From Cydia pomonella (Eukaryota; Arthropoda; Insecta; Lepidoptera; Tortricidae), in the NCBI RefSeq assembly GCF_033807575.1, contig NC_084703.1, positions 5,518,001 through 5,582,000 on the forward strand: 64,000 nt of DNA, written 5' to 3'. The notes under the pieces were generated by a model. That model had not been told where the DNA came from and ran no database searches. It was given only the letters and a program-made list of their open reading frames with translations. The translations under genes were made by a program, and so were the position numbers. Below, one piece after another: positions 20,084 through 31,891 of this stretch; the stretch's first letter is position 1; each line of letters starts with the position of its first letter.

Positions 20084-20560
20084 ACACCGTGTTTTTTTTG
20101 ATTTGCGTTAATTTCGAGGGTGCATTCCTGAGCTTAAATTAAGTAACTTTCTCAAAGACAACGATATTCTAATTAACTCCATTTCGGAGATAATCAATCA
20201 TTAATTTTTATCTTATAAGGCCCTTACGAGCGTGTACACTTGCCTTAGGGCGTGTTTACTTATTGATTAGTGTTTAGTGCGAGTTCATACATATGCTACT
20301 AAACGTTAGTACTATCTCGGACGATCGACGTTCGAAATGACATTGATATGTCACAGTTTTCAATTGTTTGGTTGAGTTAAATGTAATGCCCGTGTTACAA
20401 CAACGCTATATGCAACATTTAGTTACTTTTTATAAAAATGAAAATAGTAAAAAAAAGCAAAAAAAATTTTTTTTTTTGTAAATTAACTATGCCATTTAGT
20501 TTCCTTAAACGTACTTACCAATACCCCGAAGTTAACGAAATTCAATAAAAACACGGTGTA
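20084..20560. mobile_element. MITE, family C, longer copy
   Basis: A 477-bp element bounded by ACACCGTGTTTTTTTTGATT and ATAAAAACACGGTGT, with TTAACGAAATTC near the right end pairing with the left. It provides the empty-site comparison for the family B insertion at 16602. Confidence 0.75.
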
Positions 20561-22570
20561 TACAAAGCGGCCCGATTCAAATTGAGTCTTACTTCAAACT
20601 CGGATCAGATTTTGTCATATTTTGACAGATTTATCCGAGGTTGAAGTTAAGACGAAAGTGCAGGACTCGTGCGATATCACCTTTTCATACAAACGTTAGT
20701 GCTCATATTCCTCTCTGTATATTAAGATAATTGCAAATATTTTGGCACAATTTTTGTATAACAATCACAGCTATGGCCTTACGTTTGATTTTTTTGAATT
20801 TTTAGCTAGGACCAATTAATAATTTGTTTGAAATCTGTTTTTCGCTCCTAATTTTTACAATACTTAATAAAAAACTCGAAAAAAGTCAAACGCATTGATA
20901 AATTATGTAAAAATATTTTCCAGAATGTCAATATCGAGAAAGGAATATGGGGACTATATTTGTATAGAGAAGCGGCCGTCCCCTTTCCAATTAAGCGACA
21001 CAAAGTTCGAATCGAGCCCTTATTCTGTGATATAATATGTGCCCACGACCGGTAAAACGCCCCACTTTGTCGCTTGCCATAAGCACGCTTTGACAGGTTA
21101 TTCGTATTCGTTAAGGATACAAGCAAATCTCCTCCTAATGGCCAGCGACGAAGTGGGACGTTTGGTCGGCTTTGAACATATATTGGACATTATAGGTGCA
21201 AAGTGCATGGTGGGGGTAAAGGGATAGCAGCACATGCGGTGGTGAAAATTGAAACTAACCAAGGATAGTGACTTTAACATTTCGTACAAGTTCTATGGCT
21301 CGAATTGGAACTTTAATTTACGATTATTCCTGAAATATTCGTTTAAATTGTATGGTTTAAGGGACTATTGTAATTTGTATGAAATGCTTGATATAATTAA
21401 CGTATTTAATTATTAATACTGTATCCGTGTAAATGCCACATATATTGTGATAATTTTCTAGAAGTTAAGAATGGGTATAGTAAGTTATCCTTAAAAGATA
21501 GACATTCATCAACGCGGATTTTTTGTAGACTCATGAAAGAGAAACAACCCCACCATACATTGTGTTGATATATCTCAAACGGATTATGCAGCGTTTTCGA
21601 TTAACGCCCCTAGCCAGCGTGTTTTTTTCCGACGACATCGTCATATTTCCAATGCATATACACAAAACCTTAACAAGTTATATACCTAATCCTTCCTCAA
21701 GAATCACTCTAATCATCGATGAAAGTCGTATGAAAATCCATTCACCAGTTTATAGTTTTGAAGTAGTTTTATAAGATGTAGTGAATTGACTTTTCCGCTA
21801 GATTTACGGATGCTAGGTTGCGTGACAGTCGTGCACATAGCGAATACAGGGAGGCTCGCGATACACGTGGGGTAATTTTTGAGCTCTAATCAGACATCTA
21901 TATATAGTTATTTTAGTTAGTTGATGTTATGCTTTCAGTGGTTATGCGAATGTGCCTCTGAATACGGCATATTAATCCTCTAAGCTCATTTTCCACCAAA
22001 CAACGATACTATTCCTATGCTTTCGCATAATGAAATCGACAAATGCAATGAGATTAATTTAATAGGATTATGAAAATATACATTCAGAGAACAAAGATCA
22101 GTTAGTAGGAATGATAAAAACACGTTTTCATGTTGAAATTTATAACAATGAAGTTTAAGTACTTTGTTCTAATAAAAAGGGTGTTATTAAAATATATGTA
22201 AATAAGTAATATTACGCCAAATTCTGTGTGGATGGCGCTACTAGCAAACTGAGGGCCTACCGCAAAACATGAAAATTTAAATTTCGTTAAATGTATATCT
22301 GCTTCCCTATCACTTCTGCGTATTCGAGCGGTAAACAAACCGCCTTGATGCATCTAAGTCATAGTAAAAACTTGCCAAAAAACTGTTTAAAGCATGTGTA
22401 TTAAGTTAATCAATGGTTTACAATATGTACTAGTACTGCACTCTGGCGGCAGAAAATTGCAGTATATATATATTTTTTTTTTTTTTAATTTATTGAATAA
22501 ACAAACAATTTACAGTCTATCGGTCACTCAAGCGGTTGGTATTTAAAATGTTATTATGCTCACTTACGGA
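20561..22570. other. No gene seen
   Basis: About 2 kb of AT-rich sequence with only short unsupported frames. A segment near 22252-22330 begins GAGGGCCTACCGC and matches the end of the family at 55011-55140 and 48185-48240, so it is probably a MITE fragment. Confidence 0.4.
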
Positions 22571-22861
22571 CAGGGGCCCATTTCTCGAACGGTATTAGTC
22601 TAATACTTATCAGTATAATATCTTGACAGTTCGTGGGCTAATATTATTAGTCTAAAGGGGCCCAGTGATTACTAGTTCGCCGGACAATAACGGCCCTTCA
22701 GTTGTTCGCAAAAGCTGACAATCGCGAATAACTGACAGACCGATATCGTCCAGCGAACTGATAATCAGTGGGCCCCTTTATACCGTTCGAGAAATGGGTA
22801 CCTGTCAAGTCGTATGGGTTACCATGGTAACACACTAATAATATTAGACTAATACCGTCCG
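22571..22861. mobile_element. Composite foldback element split by a family D MITE
   Basis: The left part, GGGCCCATTTCTCGAACGGT at 22573, is inverted at 22781-22806 (ACCGTTCGAGAAATGGGTAC). GGTATTAGTCTAAT at 22591 is inverted near 22842 (ATTAGACTAATACC). The family D element at 22655-22778 lies between them and is flanked by TA on both sides. Confidence 0.7.
22655..22778. mobile_element. Foldback MITE, family D, copy 2, nested
   Basis: A 124-bp palindrome beginning AAGGGGCCCAGTGATTACTA and ending TCAGTGGGCCCCTT, as in copy 1 at 17275. It is inserted into the foldback element that surrounds it. Confidence 0.8.
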
Positions 22862-22901
22862 TAAATAAAGTAAACACGTTTAGGTAAGTTAAGACTTTTT
22901 T

Positions 22902-23180
22902 TTGACGACCTGTCTGGCCTAGTGGGTAGTGACCCTGCCTGAAGCCGATGGTCCCGGGTTCAAATCCTGGTAAGGGCATTTATTCGTTTGATGAGCATGG
23001 ATATTTGTACCTGAGTCATGGGTGTTATCTATGTATTTAAGTATTTATAAATATTTATATATTATATATATCGTTGTCTAAGTACCCTCAATACAAGCCT
23101 TATTGAGCTTACTGTGGGACTTAGTCAATTTTTGTAATAATGTCCTATAATATTTATTTATTAATTTATTTATTTATTTA
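22902..23180 (+). mobile_element. tRNA-derived SINE, second family
   Basis: The head has a box A-like TGGCCTAGTGGGTAGTG (about 22916) and box B-like GGTCCCGGGTTCAAATCCTGG (about 22949). The body continues ATTTGTACCTGAGTCATGGG, then AT-rich sequence, then ACTGTGGGACTTAGTCAATT. The tail is a TTTA-type simple repeat. A truncated, inverted copy of the body lies at 46748-46892. It is not a tRNA gene because no acceptor stem closes. Confidence 0.85.
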
Positions 23181-23294
23181 CTTTTTTACTTCTTGTTTGT
23201 CTAGTTTTCGATATCTGTCCAAATCTTGAAGCAGACGGCGCCTCAATCATATTTCCTTGAGTTCAACTTCCAGGGTTCAGTATTAAATAAGACC

Positions 23295-23410
23295 AATTGT
23301 GACGTTCTACGAGTAAAGGTACCTTATGGTGGTTGGCGCTTACGCCGCTTAAAAATAGCGTAAGCGCTGACCGCCATAAAAGGTACCTTTACCCGTTGAA
23401 TGTCACAATT
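23295..23410. mobile_element. Foldback MITE, family E, copy 1
   Basis: AATTGTGACGTTCTACGAGT and AAAGGTACC at the left pair with GGTACCTTTACCCGTTGAAT and GTCACAATT at the right. The centre also folds (GCGCTTACGCC against GCGTAAGCGC). Copy 2 is near 27515-27628. Confidence 0.75.
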
Positions 23411-24904
23411 ACTGGAGTTAAGAACACGTACTCGTAGCTCATAAAAATACAAATCCTTAAAAATTTACTTGATAATTTTTTTTGACAAAATGTTGTTTCA
23501 AATTTTTTTACCTCCCAACTCCGAAGTATTAAAAATACCCCATAAAGATACTAAAAGCTGAATTATAAGTAAATAGTAAAAATACTTTCATAATCCTGTC
23601 TTATTTATGATAAATATATTAAATAATACAATATTCAAGAAACACAGGAGCGGAAAATAAATTACTTAATCTTCCTACATTTCTAACTTCCCAAATAAAA
23701 AACAGTAGGAATAATTATAATTTTTGTCCTTTTAATAGTAGTTAATGTGACTGTTACATAATGAAAGGCATTAAAATACGAGCGTGGATATAAGAAACGA
23801 GTTGAAAGCGAGTTTCGTAAAAACTTCACACGAGTGTTTTAATGCCTAATTATGTATAGTTACATACGAATACACTGTTTTTATCTATACATGTATTACA
23901 AGCTCTCTATAATGTGTTCGAAAATTGTCATTGCGGTATTTGATCATTATATGTACTTACTTAACTCTTTGATTTGATCACACTGCAATTCATTTCAAAT
24001 CATTTTAAATAAAACGTCACATCGAGTGATACCTAGATATGGGGTTATAGTAGATTGTTAACCAAGGGATGAAAAACACCAATTTCTGTTGAGGTAGGGT
24101 AGGTTTGGCGAACGTAGTGAGAGCCCCAACAGACCGAGACTGAAATGGTGCTTTATACCCGAGTTAAATACTCTATTTTTCATTTCAAATACGAGGAAAG
24201 TAAAACACGTGTGCATTAAAAAACATGGCTAAGTATAAAATAAAGTTGTATTTCTCGAGGGTATTTTCAATTAACAAGTTACCTAGGTAAAAATATCTTT
24301 ATTTATGGAATGGAGAGTTGATTGATTTGTTCGATTCCATTCTGATTGTAAATTGTACAACAAATCCATTTAAATTCAAAATTTTAAGTGCTTATCGTTA
24401 AAAAAAAGAAACAATTGTATTCACTCGGATAGTACAGTGCTCTAAAGCAGAAACGTAGGTATCATATATTTTGCGCACACGTGTTCAGAACAAAAAAAAT
24501 CCACTTTCAAATGAAAAATCTAATTCTTTTGGTTTTCAAATACCTATGTTCGAAATTTGAATGTCATTATTAAATCGATATTGACGTTACAACGACGTAA
24601 TAATATTACGCAGTAATAACGTTTTCCAGATTAGAAATTAGTTCTTTGTAAACAGTTTATTTTGCATTAATGCTGGCTGTAATTTGCGGTTTTTGAACAA
24701 ATCAATGATGATAAGTCATCATAGAGGGTTTATGATGTGTGTGATAACTTTCTAATGGCACTTATAAGTTATAATGTTATACCTAAGTGGTGAGGCAGAA
24801 CTGTACACTTACAATCCATTACTTAATTAACAAGACAAGAGAAAAGTGTAATCGCGTCATTACCAGTATTACTTGACACAAAAATTTATACTAAACCAAA
24901 CCTG
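23411..24904. other. No gene seen
   Basis: AT-rich, with no frames worth listing and no recognised element. Confidence 0.4.
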
Positions 24905-25075
24905 ACCCCCCGCTCTTGATCTTGGTTTACCGGGCAGGTAGGCTTCTTGAAGAGCCACCCTGTTGCCATGCGCGCCGGCCTTGACATTCGGTCATGCGCA
25001 GTGCACTTGATGGCCTTGAGAGCTATGCGCTTTCCAAGGTCATATATGTATGCGGGCCAGGGCGGTGGGAAAATG
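24905..25075. promoter_or_regulatory. GC-rich island with three FTZ-F1-type motifs
   Basis: A GC-rich patch in AT-rich surroundings with no long open frame. The nuclear-receptor monomer motif YCAAGGYCR occurs three times within 67 bp: inverted at 24976-24984 (CGGCCTTGA), inverted at 25011-25019 (TGGCCTTGA) and direct at 25034-25042 (CCAAGGTCA). By simple base odds one site is expected in about 16 kb. This motif is bound by FTZ-F1/SF-1 and related receptors. A regulatory element is inferred. The target gene is unknown; the nearest recognised gene is the GPCR almost 10 kb downstream. Confidence 0.4.
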
Positions 25076-26749
25076 GGTTTGAGGTGAAGCTTCTTGCGTA
25101 TTAGATAACATAAAATTGAGGTTAATGATTTTTATATAGAACGTTTCGGCACGTTTTAGGAAGAAAGATTAGTATTGAGAGGACAAATTGCTGTAACTAT
25201 CGTAAAAGTGGTCTGACAAAATGTATACTTACAGTGTAGGTACCTACTATGCTTTAGAGCAGTGGTGGGCAAAGTTTCTTCATGGGGGGCCAAAAAATTT
25301 AAAAAATCCGACGGCCGACACTGCAGAATAAATGCACTTTGATTTGAAACCGTTTAAAAGTAGTGACTATGAACAACTTTTCTTAGAATTAACAATTTTA
25401 TAAGCTAAAAATTATGTTATTATTAACTTTGGAACAAATATGGACGTCATGATGAATGTAAAATGCCTATGATCAAACAAATACTAATAAGAAACAGAGA
25501 TGGTAATAAGTTGCTGGTACCTAGTTTTACGAATTATTTTGGCCGGAGTTGCAATGTGCCGAAGTGAATTTAAAAAAATTGCAAATTTCCCGTGAAATTA
25601 TTATTTAAATATACACCAAAGAGTGATGTAAATATTAAATGAAACAGTAGTCAACATTTAAGAAGATTGAGTAATTATCCCCTGAACGAAACTTTTTAAG
25701 TAGAAACTTGCATGAGAATTTTCTCATGATAGTTTCCAGAAAGGAAAATTTGAGAATGTTCTGCATCTTTCACATTCAAGGTCAGAGGTATAGAAAATAT
25801 TTAATCCCTATGATATATTACGAGCTACCTACGAGTATAAGAGAGATTTAAAGAGCACAAATGTGACAAAATATATTTGAAAATTTTATATTAATGACTT
25901 TAATGAGTTTAAGCTAGATATAAATAACCTAGCTTACATAAATATAGGAGCATTGCGTTCCAACAAACCACATTGTGGTTAGGCAGAAGAATAAACGTAA
26001 TTCGTTGTAAGCATGATTCTTGAGTAAAGGTCTATAATTTTTTTTTATTAGGAGCGCTTATATGTAAAATAAAAAATATAACGCTGTCTCTTTGATATTT
26101 TATCGCACTTGTTCACAAAGGCAGAGAGTAAATAAAGCTCATGCGATGCCCAAGGGCGTTAAATAAATTAAATTTACTATTTAAACAATTAATTAAATTA
26201 AAATTACTCACAATCAGTGATGCGTTGTCTGCTACGCTGTTGATTTTCGTAAACTGAAATAAAGTAAAATAAATCAGAAACAAACCTTGGAAAATATTTT
26301 ATTTTTAAACTTTAACTGTTTTATACTGTGTGCTAATGATTACGTAATATTAACTATAATTTAAGTTAATTTTTTAAGGCACCAAAATTTTATGCAAAAT
26401 TGTTGACAATTACTTTTAGATAATTCAAAATGGCGGGATAATTATTTCAAAATTATTTAAATATTTGCTTACAAGTGTGCCCTGTGTCAAGGCGCAAAGT
26501 GGAATGATACACGTTATAAACCATGGAAGATAAATAAGATCAAAGATTATTGGCGGCACTATCAGAAGTCTGGATGTCCCTCCCATTTTCTATGGCTACA
26601 AATACCAAAAGTCGAATATCAAATAATATAGCACCGGCGTATACGTCTATATAAAATCTGAATGTAACCGTAGGCTGTCGCTGTTGCACCTATTAAATAC
26701 TAGTAATGAGTAAATAGGCCAGATATACCTAGTGTTTGTTTACAATATG
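25076..26749. other. No gene seen
   Basis: AT-rich non-coding sequence. The short GC-richer piece near 25258-25330 (GCAGTGGTGGGCAAAG...) resembles the start of a hAT-like or LINE repeat but is too short to assign. Confidence 0.35.
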
Positions 26750-26945
26750 CAGCCCTAGACCTTGAGGATCGTGCCAAGGGCGATGTGTCCCGTTGGTCAG
26801 GATCGGGACCGCCCATCGCTGCACCCGTGGGTTGGTGCAGGCGGCCGCCTAGCGGCACTCGAGCGGTCGTCGTGGCCAGAGAAACAACTCCTGAAACTAA
26901 CTTCGAGTCGCGAAAGGACTTCTCTGAGCGGAAATAATCAGGTAA
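26750..26945 (+). other. GC-rich block ending in a splice-donor-like site, candidate non-coding exon
   Basis: About 190 bp of high GC content inside AT-rich DNA, ending AATAATCAG followed by GTAACG, an acceptable splice donor. Frames through it lack domains. It could be an untranslated first exon of the GPCR, whose coding exon at 34740 is preceded by an acceptor-like TTACAG. It could equally be a transposon fragment. The evidence is weak. Confidence 0.25.
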
Positions 26946-27514
26946 CGCTTTAGGGACCTAAATTAATTTTTTGTAATTTTTTTTTAAATTTCAAAATTTT
27001 TAAATTACATATCATTAATTACGTTTTTCTAGAAAGCAAAGATATATTTAAAATCAATACTAATATTTTTTTATTAATAATTCCCCGATTTAATTGAATT
27101 ATCCTTTCCGCGTGTCTGCAGTCGCGACCGTGACCGAAACTTTACCTTGTGTCTATTGCGAATTAACTTGCAGTGGCGAAGATCTTTCCATAACTTTTCC
27201 GCATAAGAATACAAGCCATATTTTATATTTATAAATTTTACAGTTATAATATTTAAATAGTGAATTATCTAGTTTAAAAATGAACTACAATAATAAGTTG
27301 CCATTCAATCGTATACAAAAAACGTGTCATATTAAATTGTATCGCAGTTGTAATTAAATAAAGTACTTATACGTTTTTGGTAATCAAAAATTCATCAGAT
27401 ATTTTACAGAGCGTGACTTCGATTTAGAAAAATATCCTTTCCATTTTTTGTGTTATTTATTTTAATTATACGTATTAATTACAGTAAATCCATATCTTTT
27501 AGGAGACCCAAATA
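26946..27514. other. No gene seen
   Basis: AT-rich, no recognised feature. Confidence 0.4.
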
Positions 27515-27628
27515 ATGTGTGAAGTTTCACGAGAAAAGGTACTTTATGGCGGTACGCGCTTACGCTATGCTACGTGGTGTAAGCGCCAACTGCCATGAGG
27601 TACCTTTACCCATGGAACGTCACTATCC
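27515..27628. mobile_element. Foldback MITE, family E, copy 2
   Basis: A divergent copy of 23295-23410: CGAGAAAAGGTACTTTATGG, GCGCTTACGC and, inverted, GGTACCTTTACCC and CGTCAC in the same layout. Confidence 0.65.
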
Positions 27629-28789
27629 CAGATATCCTTTAGTTACCCCTATTCACATTCAACCTGAACGATAAAAATAAAGATAATTTATTTTCCAATC
27701 AGGCATATTACAATGCCTTATGAACGTCAAATAAAGCTACGCCGGCTCTAACCCTACACCTCTGACCCGAGAAGATTTAAATCCCTCCTAAATTGTAGGA
27801 GGGTATCCCTATATGGGACCGACAAGAAACCCTGCGGGACACATCTTTTCAAAACTTTATATCTTATAACTAGCATGCATTCAATTGAAAAAACACAATT
27901 TAAATTAATATAGAATTAAAAAAATACCGCCTGTTTCCTTACAATCATTTCCAAAATTTCCAAAATAATAAATTGGGAGGAGGATCGATTTTTTCATAAA
28001 AACTCATAAATCTCTAAATTTTTTCATAGTTTTTTTAAATAACTAATGACCTAAATTTGATGTTTCCATTAATCACATACTAATTTTCACAGTTTTACAC
28101 AACTATTTCGTTCCAGTTGAATCCTAGCCTTGAAAAGATTTAATTTGAATTGAAGCGCTGCCTCTCCCCGTACCAATACCACAAAGTTTTATATACTGCA
28201 ATGTAAAATATTAAATAGCTCTGTGAAAACTGAGCTTTCACGAATGTAACATATTAAAATATTTCAACACAAAATAGTATTAAAATAAAAATATAACACT
28301 AACACATCTCTGGGAACAGTTAAAATGTACGCAACGCGTGAAAAAAATAGAAATTTTTATGGTCAATAATTTTAATTTTCGGATATCTGATTGGGTACTA
28401 GACAGATTTAAAAATAAAAAAATCGAGACGCCTTTGGACAATAGTTCTATATTTTTTCGTATCTTATCTTATACTATCTTAATGATTTGATCACATGGCA
28501 TGGGTTAATTGAAGAGGAGTACCCCTTTACGCGGATATTAAGGGTTATACATTTATAATATAATTAGAAAACCAGCTTAGGCCAGCGATTTTGTCTGCGT
28601 GGCATGATCATGATCGATAGAAATAGTAACTAGCATATGTACTAGTCCGGGCCTCAACTATGTCCATGCCAAATTACATCCAAATCGGTTCAGCAGTTTA
28701 AGAGTGAACAGGTAACGGACAGACAGACTTTAGCATGTATAATATTATTAGGAACTGGTAGGCCAATCCTGCTTCTATTTCACTATTTT
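27629..28789. other. No gene seen
   Basis: AT-rich. No coding or repeat assignment. Confidence 0.4.
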
Positions 28790-28881
28790 TCGTATAATAT
28801 CTGAGCACGCCCTTATTGATAGAGAGCGTGTTCAGATATTTTTGGGCACCTGGGTCGCTCCGATATATCTTATGGCGTCTG
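28790..28881. mobile_element. Foldback MITE, family A, truncated copy 3
   Basis: Keeps the centre and right arm (AATATCTGAGCACGCC, GTGTTCAGATATTTTTGGGC, then TCCGATATATCTTATGGCG ending TCTG before TA). The left terminal 40 bp are missing. Confidence 0.7.
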
Positions 28882-29520
28882 TACCTAATGTTTTTACTAG
28901 CCAACTGTGAGTCGCAACTAACAATCGTCTATTAAACTCGTCTATAAAATTATCTCAAACTTCTTCCAACATCTGTACGGATATGATGGCCACGGTATTA
29001 TCGTCTGTAGTGTCACGCGTCACTCTTGCACTTACTTCTCAGAACGAGGCGGCCAAGATGACAGACGGCAAAAGCGTCACCATTCTGGGCTCGTTGGACG
29101 TCAACTATGCGTAATAAACGACTATATAAACAAAACTGGTTTTCTTATAGTCTTCCTATCTATTATAATTTTGTTAACGAAAATTATTACTCTAAAATAA
29201 GCGAGATAAAGTCGATTATTGAAATGCAAGTATCTCGATCATTTTAAATTAAAATACACAATCGTTATTATAGTATACGTATTCATGGTTTTGGAAGTTT
29301 GAAGTTATGACAACATTGTTGCTGCAAACTTGTTCAAAATTGCTTACCATGTCCAACTTTTCCCAAAAAAGTAAGTCGTGCCAATCTGCCAATCTAACCA
29401 TGCACAGACAGATTGTGCCACTCTAAACGACAATTTTTAATAAAAATAACGTGTATAATGGCCGCCCACACTTTGTCACTTCAGAGTAGATGCAGAGTTC
29501 ATTTAGACGGACTTTACCAA
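28882..29520. other. No gene seen
   Basis: The piece 28985-29065 (GGTATTATCGTC, GCGTCACTCTTGCACTTAC) resembles the hairpin family at 40096 and 62985 and may be a diverged fragment. Nothing else is recognised. Confidence 0.35.
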
Positions 29521-29760
29521 TAAGAGTGGTTTCGCAGTACGTCCGATCCGAATCAGATCCGAACCCGTGAAAATGTGGTCCGTAGTAGCCGTAGAACTAT
29601 TTCTATGGTAAGTTACACACTAGATCCGAAAGAAATCGGATGACGGAGATCTGATCTAGTACGTAACTTACCATAGAAATAGTTCTACGGCTACTATGGA
29701 TTATATTTTCACGGGTTCGGATCGGATTCGGATCGGACGTAGTGCGAAGCCGCTCTTACA
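29521..29760. mobile_element. Foldback element, long arms
   Basis: About 100-bp arms. TAAGAGTGGTTTCGCAGTAC and GTCCGATCCGAATC at the left are inverted at the right as GGACGTAGTGCGAAGCCGCT. The inner arms GTAGAACTATTTCTATGGTA and TACCATAGAAATAGTTCTAC pair perfectly. Confidence 0.8.
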
Positions 29761-29837
29761 GTATGTTATTGGTAATAATCAGCGACATTATATACGTAGA
29801 CGAAACTCTCAGTACTTTTTCGACTTCAGTACCCCTA

Positions 29838-30010
29838 GTGTAAATTTATTCGATAGCGAAACGTGACGTACGCGTTTGCGTTAAATCTCATTTTGTATGG
29901 GATTTTGAGTTTCCAAAACGTTCCACTTGGCGCGCTGTTTCTAAATCCCATACAAAATGAGACTTAACGCAAACGCGTACGTCACGTTTCGCTATCGAAT
30001 AAATTTACAC
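29838..30010. mobile_element. Near-perfect foldback element
   Basis: Arms of about 68 bp that pair with a single mismatch that I could find. GTGTAAATTTATTCGATAGC leads the left arm, with ACGCGTTTGCGTTAA inside it. The loop is about 35 bp and contains the Gly-Cys-rich-looking CTTGGCGCGC. It interrupts a repeat seen uninterrupted at 14925-15040. Near-perfect arms suggest youth or gene conversion. Confidence 0.8.
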
Positions 30011-30130
30011 TCTGAAAACTGTCTATATGACTGACACTTATCAAACACTGATATTTATCTCTTCTCCATAAAAATACCCCTCTCGTAGCTTTGAATATTA
30101 CCAAAGAGAATTTGAAATACCTACCCAATA

Positions 30131-30294
30131 TGTAGTGAATAATCATTTACCGTCGTATTTTCACGGAAACCCACGAACGTATGCTATTCGTATTTCAGTC
30201 AATCTCAGTACAAAAAGTACTGAGGTTGACTGAAGTAGGATACCAAATATGAACGTTTCCCAGAAAATACGATGGCAAAGGATTGTTCATTACA
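30131..30294. mobile_element. Foldback element
   Basis: GTAGTGAATAATCATTTACC and CGTCGTATTTTC at the left pair with GAAAATACGATGGCAAAGGA and TTGTTCATTAC at the right. An inner hairpin (GTCAATCTCAGTAC against GTACTGAGGTTGAC) forms the apex. Confidence 0.75.
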
Positions 30295-31028
30295 TCTGTG
30301 CCTACATGTTTTCCCGATTGCCCGGTATTAAAAAAATGTGATTGGCTATTTTTTTATTTCAAACCTTCTGCGCGGTATTTCTATATTTGACGTTCTCAAC
30401 ATGCGCGCAGTACAGTTGAGTTGCTTGCAGCACAATGCCCGTGGGGTCATTTTTGAGCACTAGTCAGACTTTTATAGTACCGAGATGAATAAGGACGGCA
30501 GGGGTGAATAGGGACAAAATTTTAAAAGTAATTAACTGGAAATAAAAAAAAATACTTACACAAATTGTATCATTCGATTGAAGATAAAATGAGATTGTGT
30601 TTGCTACTGGTAGTCAGGTAAATCAAATTTTAAGTTTTATTCCTATTCACCCCAGCCGTCCCTATTCAAGAAAGGCAAAAAGTTAACGGTACGTATTACT
30701 ATTTACTCCTACCGGTTTACAGGAATTCCATATTAAAATGGAATCCATACACCCGCTCGACTCCGATCAGATTGGAAATATGAAATACGTAAAGGGATTG
30801 CATTTTGGTTCTACGTAAAGTTAAATCATTGCGAGATTCTTTTCCATTAAATCATTCCATTTTTAAATTAAAGGGGTAGCAACTAGCCCATATTGAGGGA
30901 TTAATTAAGTAATGTGAAATGTGCCTACTACACTAACCTTTAGTTTTAAGTTTGTTTGTGTTATTTTCACATAATACTAACAACTATGAAGCCTGATCTT
31001 CGAAATAAAGATATTTTTTTATTATTAT
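30295..31028. other. No gene seen
   Basis: Contains a pair of related words, GGGGTGAATAGGGAC near 30500 and the inverted TCCTATTCACCCCAGCC near 30639, which suggests a further old foldback of about 170 bp. No coding region. Confidence 0.35.
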
Positions 31029-31136
31029 TTGTATCTCCTTGGATTTCACGGGCCTATAAATCCCGGTCTTTTGATAGGCTTGCGTGGGGATATAGATCCA
31101 ACACGTAGAGGCCCCTTGGAGAGCTTTAATGTCATG
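31029..31136 (-). mobile_element. 3' tail of a LINE-like element
   Basis: The reverse complement of 57905-58013, sharing GATTTCACGGGCCTATAAAT and GGGGATATAGATCCAACACG almost without change. On the minus strand it ends in AATAATAAT-type simple repeat, as LINE tails do. It is 5'-truncated. Confidence 0.75.
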
Positions 31137-31697
31137 TCATTTATTATTATTTATTATTATTTTCCAATTGTACCTGTGTAGTTCAAAATAAATTATTTGA
31201 AGTAAAACTCTAGAAAATTACTAGTGTGAGTAGCCGCAGTAGCAGTTTCTATTTACAACAATTTCTATTGAATAAATCGGAATAGACATGGAAGCAAGTA
31301 TTTTCTTATACCTACATTTTCCATAGCTATGTTTTGGTAATTCAAAAAACACGCTGCTGACCTGCCAGTCTACATCCCTATTGTATTCCAGATCACACAC
31401 TGGAGGCACCATAAAAACGGTTAGGAGCGTTCTTTCTGGGATTCCGCACCCGTAGGTAACAATGCGCCCCCACCTCTATTAGATTTAGAACTTAAAACGC
31501 CCTGCGATTATAACTTGCAAGTGCATGCGCTTATGAATCATACCGTACGTTATACTTTTTGTGGTTCTGAAACCGAAAAAATCAAAAACAATGGGTGCTA
31601 AGCCTTAAAAGAGGCCATTTAAAACTTTTAGGGTGTGCAAACTCGGTATAGTCAAAACTTTTAAACGTTTTAAATCTTCCGGGACTGCGTCCCGTCA
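31137..31697. other. No gene seen
   Basis: The short frame at 31221-31412 is unsupported. No repeat is recognised. Confidence 0.35.
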
Positions 31698-31891
31698 GGG
31701 GGCCCATTTTTGATTTTCTATCGCTCGATTTCGTGTTTACTAGGCATTTTCAACTAAAATTATTGAAAACGAGTGGTAAATACCACTAGATGTATATCGC
31801 TCGCATGTCAAAAATAGCATTTCGCCTTTATCCACAGATTTTGGAGTGACGAAATCGAGCACTCGAAATTTAAAAACCCTAAAAATCGGCC
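31698..31891. mobile_element. Foldback element, family F, copy 1
   Basis: GGCCCATTTTTGATTTTC and GCTCGATTTCGTG at the left are inverted at the right (GACGAAATCGAGCACTCG, AAAATCGGCC). A second, interrupted copy is at 34055-34619. Confidence 0.7.

Noticed and set aside
22916..22979. Possible tRNA gene, and the 93-residue minus-strand frame over it
   Set aside because: It is the head of a second SINE family. The antisense frame beginning MPLPGFEPGT is the familiar translation of a tRNA-like SINE head.
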